DNA of 64,000 bases from Nymphaea colorata (taxonomy: Eukaryota; Streptophyta; Magnoliopsida; Nymphaeales; Nymphaeaceae), in assembly GCF_008831285.2 (NCBI RefSeq), contig NC_045142.1, forward strand, positions 4,037,501 through 4,101,500. Reading direction: 5' to 3'. This document shows, one piece after another, positions 36,741 to 50,346 of the stretch. The notes under the pieces are model-generated. The model saw only the letters and a list, made by a program, of their open reading frames with translations, ran no database searches and had not been told where the DNA came from. The translations under genes were made by a program, and so were the position numbers. Within the stretch, counting starts at the first letter, position 1; the number at the start of each line of letters is the position of its first letter.

Positions 36741-39700
36741 TCACCAAGAGAAAGGGCTTGCACCTAACAAAAAAATCTCATTCTCTACATCCCTCACCCA
36801 TTGGCACACTCGATTGCAAATACTTATCGCGGTTGCCTGCAATTGCATAACAAGAACAGAAGAATTAGTACGACACCAAACAGAAAAATGAAATAAACAG
36901 CTCACAAATCTCAATTCGTAGGATACAAATTTCTATACATAAAAACAGAAAGCCAGCCAGAGACAAGCATGCACGTGTCTCTCATTCAGTTCATGTCTTT
37001 GAGTTTTTTGTTTCCTTATTTTTAACCACATGGAGACCCCTTACATAGCTTAGATGAGACCATGTCATGCCAGTAGCCAGGATAGAAATCTGAACTAGGG
37101 AATCACAACTATGTAATAATAAGAAATAACTATATATAAAGAAACTGAAGCTTCATTTTTTTTTTCCTTTTAATTAATCAAATTTTAAGAGAAAAAATGA
37201 GCATGCAACTGTTTGCAGTTTCACAGAATTGTGAACAATTTGCATGGGTGATAGTCTAACATTCTTTTCCTTGTGTTGACAAATCTTTCTTTGAATCTTC
37301 TACATGCATTCAGTTGGACCAGAATGAAAACACACCTTGTCAGCAAGTGGATCAAATGCTGCATATAGCTCAAAGTCCGGAGTAATCCAGCATAGAAGAA
37401 CTGACATAAATGAAACAAGTTGTCCATGAGCACTGGAACTTGGTCAAGAGAATAATAAATACTGACAGAAAAACATTATGTTTAAGCAAATGAAATAAAG
37501 ATGACAAATACAGGCTTAATGAAATGCTTGAACTACACATGCCAAACTTGGAACTTTAATTTGTTTGCTGTACCAATCAGATACTCCCTGCCTCCCAGGT
37601 GCTAACAATGTTTATAACATCCCAACCAATTGCAACAAGAACCTTCAACATTTTTGATAAGATTAGAAAGAATAATCTTTGATTAACCTCGAAATCTGCC
37701 CTAACTCCTCTTTATATAGACTAGAGGAGAGAGAGAAGTTACAAGAGAAACATCTAAAGGAAAAGTTATTACAAAAGTACCCTCTTAAACCTAAAACTGA
37801 ATATAAACACATCTTAACACTCCCCCTCAAGTTGGAGCGTATATGTCAAATAGGCTCAACTTGGAACAGCAGCTTTGGAATGGTCCCCTTGCAAGAGCCT
37901 TAGTAAAGATATCAGCCGTTTGCCCTGTAGTTGAAATGTGTGAGGTCCTTACAAACCCCTTTTGAATCATGTCTCTAGTATAGTGACAATCTACTTCAAC
38001 ATGCTTGGTTCTTTCATGAAAAGCCGGATTATTAGCAATAAACAGTGCAGCTTTGTTATCACATAACAGTTGCATAGGAAGAGGCACTTCGACAGTAAGA
38101 TCCAACATCAGGGATCTAACCCACATAACTTCAGCAGTACCCTGAGCCATAGCTCTATACTCAGATTCTGCACTTGATCTGGCAACCACAGTTTGCTTCT
38201 TACTCTTCCATGTAACCAAGTTGGATCCAATAAACACACAAAATCCAGTAGTGGATTTTCTGTCTGAGGGGCATCCTGCATAGTCGGCATCAACATACAC
38301 AGATATAGTGAGTGAGGTACCATTCTGAAAGAAGAGTCCCGTTCCTGGTGAATTCTTTAGATACCTAAGAATCATCATAGCAGCATCCCAATGAACTTTC
38401 TTGGGCTTATCCATAAATTGACTCACTCTGCTAACAGCATAGGCAATGTCAGGTCGAGTAACAGTGATGTATAGGAGCTTCCCAACAATCCCTCTATACT
38501 GTCTTGCATCAACATCTTCAGTATCATCATCATACAAGCGGGTATTGATATCCATAGGCGTGGATGCAGGCCGACACCCCAGCATCCCTGTCTCTTGCAA
38601 AACATCAGTAACGTATTTCCTCTGGCACATGATAAGGCCCTTTTGATTTCTGGCAAACTCAATACCAAGGAAATAACGTAGTTCACCAAGGTCCTTGGTG
38701 ACAAAGTGTTGTCCAAGGACATCCTTGATGTTGGAAATCCCCTGATCATCATCCCCTGTAACAATGATATCATCAACATAAACAAGAACTATCACCGTAC
38801 CTGTAGAAGTCTTCTTGACAAAGAGGGAATGGTCGGCCGAAGAACGTCTGAAGCCCTCATTCTCAATATTCTCTGACAATTTCTGAAACCAAGCTCGAGG
38901 ACTCTGTTTCAGACCATAAATCGCCTTTCGCAATCTGCACACTTTCTGACACTCCCCCTCAGCAACAAACCCTGGTGGTTGCTGCATATACACTTCTTCA
39001 TGTAAGTCACCATAGAGAAAGGCATTTTTGACATCAAGCTGTGAGAGGGACCAATTCTTGCTGACAGCCACAGCAAGGAGAATCCGTAAGGAAGCATGTC
39101 GTGCCACAGGAGAGAAGGTATCATAATAATCAACCCCATAAGTTTGGGTATAGCCTTTTGCAACCAGACGAGCCTTATATCTGTCAATACTGCCATCTGC
39201 TCGGTATTTGATAGTAAAGACCCATCTGCAACCAACAATGGCTGCATCAACTGAAGGAGTAACAAGGGTCCAGGTGCCTCTAGACTGAAGAGCATCCATC
39301 TCTTCTTGCATAGCCGCTGCCCATTTGGGATCAGAGAGAGCATCCATGGGATTCTGTGGAAGAGCAATAGCCGACAGCCCCTTGACAAACTGTCGGTACA
39401 TAGGGGTGAGTCTATCCATGGATAAATGACCAGAGATAGGATGCAAAGTGCAACTGCGTTTGCCTTTCCTTTGAGCAATGGGCACATCAAGTTCATTAGG
39501 AGCAGGAACATGCTCGTGACATACTCCTATGTCATCATTACATAAAACATTGTCAGTTGAGTTTGTGTCAGGAATTACCTTGGGCGTGCTGGGTGAAGGC
39601 ACAGGTGCACATTGAACAGGCGCAGCAGGCTTAGTACGACGATGGTAGACAGCCCCAAAACGTGGATCAACTGGGTTTGGACAACTCATGAGAGGTAGAG

Positions 39701-42700
39701 GAAATTGGACTTCATCATTTAATGCAGGCGCCCTTAATTGAGTTCCATTTGGGGAGAAGAAAGAGGTTGATTCAAAAAATGTAACATCAGCACTCACATA
39801 ATACCGACGAGTAGAAGGATCATAACATCGATATCCCTTTTGAGTGCGGGAATAACCAACAAAGATCGTTTTGATGGCCCGAGGAGACAACTTATCTCGC
39901 CCAGGACCAAGCAACTGAACAAAGGCAACACATCCAAAAACACGAGGTGGAACAGAAAACAAGTCTCTGTCAGGAAAGAGGACAGAGATAGGAATAAGGT
40001 CTCCCAACACAGATGACGGCATACGATTAATAAGATAGCATGCTGTGAGAACAGCATCGCCCCAGTAAGAATGGGGAACATGGCTATGTATGATAATGGT
40101 TCTGGCAACATCAAGAATATGACGGTGTTTCCGTTCAGCAACCCCATTTTGTTGGGAGGTATAGGCACAAGAAGTTTGGTGGATGATACCCTTATCCCTG
40201 AAAAATTGTTCCAAAGAGGAAGCACAGAACTCAAGAGCATTGTCAGAGCGCACAATTTTGACACAAGTATCAAACTGAGTCAGAATTTCATTGATAAAAT
40301 TTTTGATTACATGACCCACTTCAGATTTATGCTTCATAAGAAAAACCCAACTAACACGACTATAGTCATCGACAGCAACAAGATAATATCGATGACCTTG
40401 AAGAGCAGGTGTACGACTCGGACCCCAAACATCAAAATGAAGTAACTCAAACACAGAATGGCTACTTCGACTGGGCCGCGGAGGAAAGGATGACCTATGG
40501 TGTTTGCCCAACTGACAAGACTCGCATTGAAAAGAAGACTTGGGAGACAGCTGAGGAAGAACATGCAGCAGTTTCTGAAACGGTAGATGTCCAAAACGTA
40601 AATGCCAAGTATAAGCCGAGGATGAGGACGACCCTGCAGAGGTAGATCCAGCAAAGGGAAAGGGATGCACTAGCCTGTAAAGACCTCCCTGTTCACGGCC
40701 ACTGCCAATCACCCTGCCCGTCAGTATATCCTGAAACACAAGAGAAGAGGAGTCAAATATCGCACGACAGTTTAAATCTCTGGTAATCTGACTGATAGAT
40801 AGTAGGCTATGTGGGAATTCTGGTGCATGAAGAACATGTTGCAATGGTAATGATGAAGTAAGTTGGACCTCTCCAAGTCCAACAACGGGAGAATATTTGC
40901 CATCTGCTAGAATAACCGAGCGACCAGGTGGAGTAGGGACATAAGAAGTAAACTGTGCCTTGTCTCCACAGAGATGTGTCGATGCACCTGAATCAATGAG
41001 CCAATCTGTAGTGTCAGAATACATACCAGATGAAGATGCACTGGCAGCAGTAGTGATAGTAGATGTGGTCGGATCAGGAGCTTGTTGAGGTCTATCTCCA
41101 ATCAAGTGTCTCAACTGAGAGATAATATCATCTGCACGTAACTCACTGGAGGAAACAGGATGTTGAGTCTTAGGCTGCTCTGGAGAATCAGTAAAAACAG
41201 TCTGATTGGCAACAGCTGGACGACCATGTTTCTGCCAACACTTATCCACAGTGTGACCAATGCGATGACAAAACTGACATACTGGGCGCGAAGGGGTATT
41301 GCCACGGCCACGGTATCCTCGTCCTCTGGCAAAGAGGGACCCACCTCTGCCACGAGTAGCAAGCATAGCAGAAGTGGTATCAAGAACAGTCGATGAAGGG
41401 ATTGGAATTCTGCTTAGCCTACTATAAGCTTCATCAATAGGAGGAATCGAGGGACTAGTGAGCATCTGATTCTTTGCTGATTCATAAACAGAGTCTAATC
41501 CAGACAGAAATACTCCGACCATAAGCATATCTCTGTATGCCTTCTGTTGCTCACACTTACATGCAGGAAAGTAGCTGTTTAGTCTCTCAAACATGGACTT
41601 GAGACTAGAATAATAAGTATGTAGAGGGCGACCATCTTGGCGCATCTGATGAATATCATGATGAAGCTGCATAATTCTGGTTTCATTCCTTGCTTGTGAA
41701 TAGGTGGCTGCAAGGGAATCCCACATATCCTTTGCACTTTCCTTATGCAGGACTTCATTGGCAATGTCTTGAGTAAGAGTACCAACAATCCATACCATAA
41801 CCAACGAATTATCTTTAAACCAAGTAGTATATTTTCCTACCTTCTGTACGGGCTCGGGCTCCAATATAAGATGTTCCTTCTCATGAGCGATCAAGGTTCT
41901 TTTTACTTGCATGGCCCACATCTCGTAATTACCCCCATCCATTTTGGTGATAAAGCTGGAAAATGGGGAACTCTTCATCTCTCCCGACGACACAAAGGAA
42001 GAGGTATTAGCGCCGCTGCTAATTTCAGACATCGCTCAACACAATGGAGGAAACCGAGCCACGGAATAGGAAGTGCAGGCAAAAAGAAGACAATCACATA
42101 TCGAAAGACAACATGCTGATCATGAAGCAGTTAACACGGGCAGCAATCCATAAGTCTGATCGGCTGGAAGAGGCAACAACAGAACTGAACGAAGACAGAT
42201 TACCAAAGGCGACAGCGAAGACGCTGAGAGGAAAATCAGCGTGCAGAGCAGCGGCGGAGTAGAGGAGGCGATGCAGCGAAGACGCTGAGAAGAAAATCAG
42301 CGTGCAGGGCAGCGGCGGAGCAGAGGAGAATGGTGGAGACAGCAAGGGCGATGCAGCGTGCAGCGGCAGCGGAGAAGCAACAGTGACAGACGGCGGCGGC
42401 GGGCGGAGGTGACAGTCACGGCGGGCAGCGGCGAAGATGACTGCAACAGCGGACGGAGGCGTCGGGCGGAGAAGACAGCAACGGGCGGAGGCGTCGGGCG
42501 GAGAAGACAGCAACGGGCGGAGGCGTCGGGTGGAGAAGACAGCAACGGGCGGAGGCGTCGGGCGGAGAGGTCAGGACAGCGACTGGCAGAGGCGTCGGGT
42601 GGCGAGGTCAGCGACGGGCGGAGATGGGTGGACACGAGCGGGTGGAGGAAGCGCAGCGATGGGCGCGGTCAGGCGGCGGGCGGCGCCGCTCAATCGGCGC

Positions 42701-45700
42701 GCCAAGGAGGAGGAGACGGCTGCTGCTCTGATACCATGATAAGATTAGAAAGAATAATCTTTGATTAACCTCGAAATCTGCCCTAACTCCTCTTTATATA
42801 GACTAGAGGAGAGAGAGAAGTTACAAGAGAAACATCTAAAGGAAAAGTTATTACAAAAGTACCCTCTTAAACCTAAAACTGAATATAAACACATCTTAAC
42901 AATTTTATTATACCATCCCTTTTTTCAATCCAAGCCTATGACCCCCCAGTCGAGGGCCTATGGTTGCTCGGGGTTATGCAGAAAGCAGATGCGCATGGGA
43001 ATCAAACTTCATCCGCCTCTGTGGCCCACTCCCACTGTGCCAATCTCCCCTCCAGTTAATTCAAATATTTTCCAAGGAGGAATAGTCTTGAATTTGTGTC
43101 TTAGGAGTGATTATTTTCAAGAGGTGAATCTTGTCATAAGTTCCAAAGACTAACTTTTAATGAGATCGTTTTCACCAAAGGGATAAGATGTTGAGCTCTT
43201 ACTAGGAAAGCTACAAATAAATTCTGCCACAGAAAACTAGCTGCATGGGAAATCTGAATTATGACATAAATGATGGCATACAAATTCCCAAATCCTAAAA
43301 ACTAGCTGCATAGAAAATCTGAATTATGAAAATGATTTCTTACTATTTTTATTATGCATTTATCTATCTGGAGATATGTACTTTACCACAATGTTCCCAA
43401 AGCCGATGAGAAGCTTTTGCTTTTCCTTCAACTATGTTTAAATGGTTTTAAATTTTTAATCAAACATAAGCGCCAAAAGAACACAAAAGTAGAAGACTGG
43501 CACAAGCACCATAAGCAGAAAGGTAGAAGACTGATCATAGAGGCACAATAGAGAAACTGAAAAGACAAAGTAAATTGCTTAAGGTCAAAATTTGATTAGT
43601 AGTAAAAATATTTGAAGTAGAAAATTAGAACTTGTAGAAGTGGCGTTGAACATATACTCATCATCCAATTCATTTAGATAACTTCCGTTCAATTAGAAAA
43701 AAAAAAGCTAACCATAATCCTCGTCCCTTCTGAATTGTGTCTTGTGCGGTCCAGTCAACTTGTCGTGCATGGACACATAAAGTCTCTGATATCCCCTGTA
43801 TAATCTGCATGGGAAGTAATACATCTTTTATTGTTCTTTCACCAGCTTATAAATTGCTTTGCTGACTGAAGAAACTCAACAAGTTGAGGGTATTTCTTTC
43901 TTCAATAAGTACCTCTTTTGCTGTTTCTGACCTTGGAGAGGTGGTGAAAACTCTGAAGCTACATACTGGTCTAAGTAAATACTCCGGTACATGAAATGCC
44001 AAAGTCCAGCTGGACCACCAACACCATTGTTTATGGCTCTGGTTGGAGAACCTGGAGCTGACCTTTCTTGACCAAGATGAGGTGATGCAGACCCTGAGCG
44101 TGGATTTGTATCAAGAGGAAGATCCTCAACTCTAAGACCACCATCAAGCTCGGATCTTTGAACTTCACAAAGGACATTAGACTTCAGAAGCACATTCTCA
44201 ATGCGAAACCTATAATACAAAAGATAATGAACGCAGCCAATTATTTTTCAAACAGAAGGGGAGAAACAATCCCAAAAACAGACATTTAAGACTTTAAGTC
44301 ATTGTGCCTATATATTAACTGAATTCTGTCTCTTCCTCATCATTAAGGCACCTATACAAATGAGTACTTCCCTCACCAGAGAAGATCCCTACCTGCAATC
44401 TTTAAGATGATAGAAGGCATCTGAACTAGTAGTAAGCAACATCAAGTATGTGTCAACCTGTCATGAAAAGAATTACATAAATCTCAGGCTGTATTAGATA
44501 ATATCACTCAGTTTTTGTTTTTCAACCAACCAGAAGACTGACAACTGCCCTTCACTCAATGACATTCATCTTTAAATGTGGCTTAGAATCAATGCTTATG
44601 ATTAATTCTGGAGCATACACTTGGCCATGGAAATATACAAGCACTTATATACCAATCTATGCAGGTGGTTGTCATCCCTCTCTTTACGCTAAGATGCTAA
44701 AACTCAGGAAATATTTTGAAGACAATTTATCAAACTTTGAAATCAAGGAATTCCTACAAATTTCAAGCTAGATGTCGACATTGCAACATATGGATCAAAC
44801 TTGGCACACTACGCTTGTGCTTATTTCCAATTTCTGATAGATATATGAACTTCCTTTTCCCCTTTTTTTGGAGGATGAGAGGAAGAAGGGACTTTGAGAT
44901 TTTGCAAAGCGACTTACATCTAAATAGCTAACATAGGCATAGAGAAATGCCATGGGATTGAATCTTGGCAAGCAAATTGGTGAGAAAGATTCAGATGTCC
45001 TGCAGAAGGCAACATGAACAACATACGTAAGATACACATGCATGATGTAGAAACAATACGATAAAGAAAGTGTATTACCCGCAGGGATAGGCATCATTAC
45101 ATATTCCTGAAAATTGACATAGGAAAGCAGTTGTATGTGTTTGTGTGTCACAAATATATATTAATGAGGCAAAGAAGATGAACACTATCTCAAGTGAAAA
45201 CTTTTAACAGCAACCTCAGATTCTATACTAAAACCATCAAGATTATAGTTTATATCATTCTGCAATTTGTAACAAATTTTGGAAAGAGAAATAACAGAAA
45301 TTGGAATAATTTAAACGAGCAAAACAAGCAAAATTGATACATAATTTCATAACATAATGTCAACTGTATCTAATACTGGAAAATCTGGGATGCCTGTGTC
45401 CATAAAATGTCTTTGGTGTGCCCAACTGCCGTGCTATGTCTAGCCTTATAGTAAAGTAGGACTGTAAAGGCCTCCAGTACGCATTAGTAAGTAACTGATT
45501 TTTTAGACATGAACAGTTAGCATGTTGTAGCAGTGAAGTATATCATGATGATTACTCATTAAATAACAAAGTTATCCCTTTCAAACTCATCTCGTACTGT
45601 AGTAACTGAGCCTGCAAATCTTCAAAAGTTGGCAACTATGGCAAACACTGTTGGGATGTAGTCAATACATGATATTTCGGGCCTAGCCCATTCAATGTCT

Positions 45701-48700
45701 GCCCAACTTTATTTATCTGCAACTTCATATCCAATCACAACTAATTGATTCGAAATTTTAGCAACTTGATGTTTTTCTTTTGTCATTTTTTTTTTTTTTG
45801 GGATGAGCACAGAACTATGCAAAGAGTGGTTCTGTCAATTGTTGTGTATTTGAGAAGTATGTTAGTTGAAATCAGGGCAAAGTCCAAAAACACTGGCTAA
45901 AAGTAAAACAGTAGGCAGAACAAAGATAATAAAAGAATAAACAATAGCACACGTTGGAAGTGAACCAAAGCATCAGCTGAAGAAGAATAAATTGGTTTTA
46001 ATAACTGAGACGTGCAAGAGAATTTGATCCAGATGACAACCAAAAAGGACAAAATATAGAGACATCAAAAACTTAAATGACTGATGTAATCAATTGCCAA
46101 AAAGTCATGATGAAGTTGAATAGCCAGAAAAGGAAGGCAGAATAATGTTAAGAAAGGGGAGCACGACAGAGAGGAATAAAGAGAGATGGAAGGAGGAAGA
46201 AATGGAATGGGAGGACACAGAGAAGGTTCAAGAGCAGGTCCCACACATCATAACAAATGATCTCAAAAGTCTAAGAAGCCCTTTCATTTATTGATTGAAA
46301 AGGAAGAACATGACTCTTACATAAATGACAACTCGGACACAACTTATCACAAGAACTGAAACTTAGGAAGAAGACCTTCTAACACAAGCCTCTCAACAAA
46401 GACACGACTACAATGACCAAACTGTGAATGCCAAATATTTGGCCTCTTACATTTATCAAGACTATAAACTCCAGGGTTTTGAGACGAGATAGATTGACAA
46501 ACTGACTTTGACTCATGGCAGACAACAACTGCAGGATCTTCTTGAAGAACTACATCTCTCTCCTTTAGGGAACATCTTCCTCATTGTAATATCCTTGACA
46601 AAGTGAATTCAGTAGCGGAATTGTATCCAAATTTACAATTCTGCTACTGAATTCACTTTGTCAAGCATATTACAATGAGGAAGATGTTCCCTAAAGGAGA
46701 GAGATGCAGAGACATGTAGTTCTTCAACAAGATCCTGCAGTTGTTGTCCGCCATGAGTCAAAGTCAGTTTGTCAATCTATCTCGTCTCAAAATCCTGGAG
46801 TTTATAGTCTTGATAAATGTAATAGGGCAAATATTTGGCATTCACAGTTTGGTCATTGTAGTCGTGTCTTTGTTGAGAGGCTTGTGTTAGAAGGTCTTCT
46901 TCCTAAGTTTCAGTTCTTGTGATAAGTTTTGTCCGAGTTGTCATTTATGTAAGAGTCATGTTCTTCCTTTTCAATCAATAAATGAAAGGGCTTCTCAGCC
47001 TTTTGAGATCATTTGTTATGATGTGTGGGACCTGCTCTTGAACCTTCAAATTCTGAAAGTAAACATTATGTTCTTTTCCTTGACAACTTTTCTCATTTTA
47101 CATGGATATACTTCATGAAAGATAAGTTTGAAGTATCCCGTACTTAGAATATAAACATTCTTTTGTTGATCTAAAATTTGGTATAAACATTTTTTCTGTT
47201 CAAGTCACTTTGTTCAAGATTTTCAAAACCTTCCACTTCTAGGAGAATATCATCGACACTATGAACAGAAACCTCATTTAGAAAGTTTTGAACTAGTTTG
47301 TTCATATTTTTGACATAGACCGTTAAGGAAATATTGCTTCTCAACATGATATTGTGTAATTTAAGATACTTATTAGATTTCCAGGCTGGCTCACAAATAA
47401 CATATTTCATTCTATCCTTTAAAGAAAAAGAGAAAATTTTCTGACTTATTAATATGTCACCTTTTTGGGGAAGACAAACTTTCCCTCCAAACAATATCGA
47501 TAAGTGATGTCCTTGCTTCTACTCGTCTAGTCATCCTTTGAAAGTAGACCCCATGATTAGTTAGCAAGGGAGAATTTGGCCACACTGGCACAAATTCTTA
47601 TTTCCACAAGGTTAAGAATCCAAGAAATTACATTGAATTGAAGTCTTCCATTTCTATTCAAGCATTTTTTCCTATTCCTCAACAACTTTGATCCTTTCAT
47701 CTACTTCAAGATTCTTGATTTCTTGATCAAATCCAGCACGTTGAACACTGGGTTTCCTTTTTGTTCCATCAAGATATCCTCACAAACCTCTCCTTTTGGA
47801 TGTGATGCTTCACATTTGAAGTCCACATTGCATAGTTGGTTGAGTTGAGTTTGTAGGGAATAATAGCACTCTTGATGACGTTCAAGAGATAGAATCAAGG
47901 GAAAACTGGAGAAATACCAAAGAAGCAAAGATACGCCACTCTTGATGAAGTTCAAGAGATAGAATCAAGGGAAAACTGGAGAAATACCAAAGAAGCAAAG
48001 ATACGCAGCAGCAAGAGATGTAAAAGTACAAGTCTTTACAAACAGCCTAGAATGAAGGCTCGTAGGATATCTCTCATCAAATATGCCAGTGCCCTGATCA
48101 CTCTTAATATTTTACCAGTGACACTAAAAAAGACATAATTACATACCAAATAGTAAAAAGGAACTTTTATTATACCCTAATAGTCATCTCAAGAAGCATA
48201 ATTATTATGCTGCAGTGCCCCTTATTCAAAACATTACAGGCTGGACACAGCCAGTCAAAGACTAAACATTAGACACTCTAATGGCTAGACACAGATTACA
48301 CACGCCCTTCAAGGGCATTTGTTTTATTACAACAAACAAAAAAGAGACAACCGGAAAAACAGAAATAGGAGAGATAAAATACAATAATTTACATTAACAT
48401 GCATACAAATATATACATATGTATATACTGTGATAGTACATACATGTAAACATATCTATATATGCATGTCTCTTAGACATACAACAATATATATGCATAT
48501 ATTTTAACACCTAATAAAATGTTGTACAACACAAACTGCAGTAAATATTCTGGCAATTAGAAATTATTGACGTCCTATCAGAAAACCATTCAAAATTTCA
48601 AATTGCAAATACTAAGATGGGACTCTTAGATCTCAAACAAATAATAGATTCTTAAAAATATACTTCTCTTACCTGAATGACTCTGAGGATAACACAAAAT

Positions 48701-50280
48701 TTGAAAGCAAAAGCATGTCATCTGGATGGAGTGATGCTTTTTGAGCTCCCACAAGGCTGATAACCTGCAGACTTTATATTCTAAGTCTTGTCAACTGTCC
48801 AAGCTAATACACAATACCAACCACAATGGAAAAACATATAAACCCAAAAACGATACTAATGATGGATTTTTTCAGAAAATACCATTGTGGTTTTTGCAAA
48901 ACTTTCATTTTGAGAATGTTGTCAAAATGTAAAGATAGTTCTTTTTCAATTTTTTTTTCGCATTTTTACTATGATATTTTGAAAATATCAGCAATATTTG
49001 TGATGCTATGCATACATACAAACACACACACACATATTAGTTGTGTCCCCCACCCAAGCTTTTTGAAACTGTTTGTCCACACACAGCTGTATCTAAACCT
49101 GGTGGATCCAAACCTTCCATTGGTAACCAATGGTCGATCCAAAATACTCCTGCTTCTAGAGAGTATCATTTAAGGTAGGTGATGGGACATTGAGGAGAAA
49201 ACAGAGAGGAAGGAAAGAGGAATTGTAGAAAAAAGGAGAAAAGCTTCAATAACATTTTATTATTCAAATATAGAAGTTCAGAAAAAACACCTAATAACAT
49301 ACAAGGATGTGCAGACACGGGGCAATTTTGTGTATACGGACTTCCAGAATACACCTATTTCCCTGTTACCACAGCCAATAAATTCTGAATAAAAACAACA
49401 AACCTTGTGTTTGCACATTAATATAGCAAATAAGACTCCGGAGTCAGCAACATCTTGCAAAATAGCGCCTGCAGCCTGCCTGGTGGAGTAAGCAAGAGGA
49501 AGGCACGTATATGCATGAAGAAAACTAGCTGGATTCCTACAAAACAATTTACAAAACCATATATTTATGTGGGATGTCCAAGTATAACATGAAAAAGAAA
49601 AAGTGGACTACCATTTTAAAATAAAGCTAAGATGTTGAGACTCACTTCATCAGGGACAATATAGGCTAATGTTTTTTATATATTCTATCACAGAAGGAAC
49701 AGAATTTCTCAACATTTGTCATCAGCATGCTATGGTAAAGAAATACAAACAAGGAAAAAGACCGTCTCTTCCAGAAAGAACTCAGAGTAGTTAATAACCT
49801 TGCTAACATGCACAAAAAAACCTATTTAAAGCTAAGAAGTGCAGATTCATCCAATACTTGCACAAAAGAAAGCCTGAAGGTAGGAACTAATGGAGCTATA
49901 GCATCAGCAGCATCCTGCCTTCTAAGGTTCCATATTAACAAAGACAAATAACCCAATATTCATGGGGGAACGTTAGAATAAAAAATTTTTTAGGCATTAT
50001 AAGGAGCAAGCCAAGAATCTGATTGAAAAAGTCTCATAATAAACAAATAATACTTAAGGATAGTAAGCTAACCTTATCTTTAATAGAAAGCACTCAGCTT
50101 CATTCAAATATTAATAACATTGATTTCCTTGTTAAGTTCATGTGCTTTCAGAGTCAGGTATATTTGTCAAAATAATGGAAAGGGTGAAGGCAAAGAGCAC
50201 ATTTGCCTTGTCACAGGCAGGATGATCTATATTCCTTAAGAAAGTTCAAATTAGAGAAAAATTGCCATAGGGTCAGCCAA

Positions 50281-50346
<66 letters not shown>

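Larger units (their letters stand above)
37655..42901 (-). mobile_element. Full-length Ty1/copia LTR retrotransposon
   Basis: A 5247-bp element bounded by two 165-bp LTRs, flanked by a perfect ATTTT duplication. Read on the minus strand it has 5' LTR (42901-42737), primer-binding site, a ~700-bp leader, one gag-pol frame, polypurine tract and 3' LTR (37819-37655). The domain order (protease, integrase, reverse transcriptase, RNase H) defines copia. The LTRs show no difference on base-by-base reading and the frame is intact, so the insertion is recent and may be competent. It lies in MON1 intron 12 in the sense orientation; without it the intron would be about 1.06 kb. The lineage within copia was not resolved. 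Confidence 0.96.

Noticed and set aside
38108..41788. Many shorter frames inside the copia element
   Set aside because: Shadows of the 1401-codon gag-pol frame in other phases or on the other strand.
42094..42768. Several frames of 100-139 codons on both strands rich in Arg/Pro/Ala
   Set aside because: By-products of the GC-rich 32-bp and 61-bp repeats in the copia leader; all phases are open.
47171..47494. 107-codon minus-strand frame next to the copia hairpin
   Set aside because: No recognisable domain; possibly copia-derived, but I could not match it convincingly on either strand.
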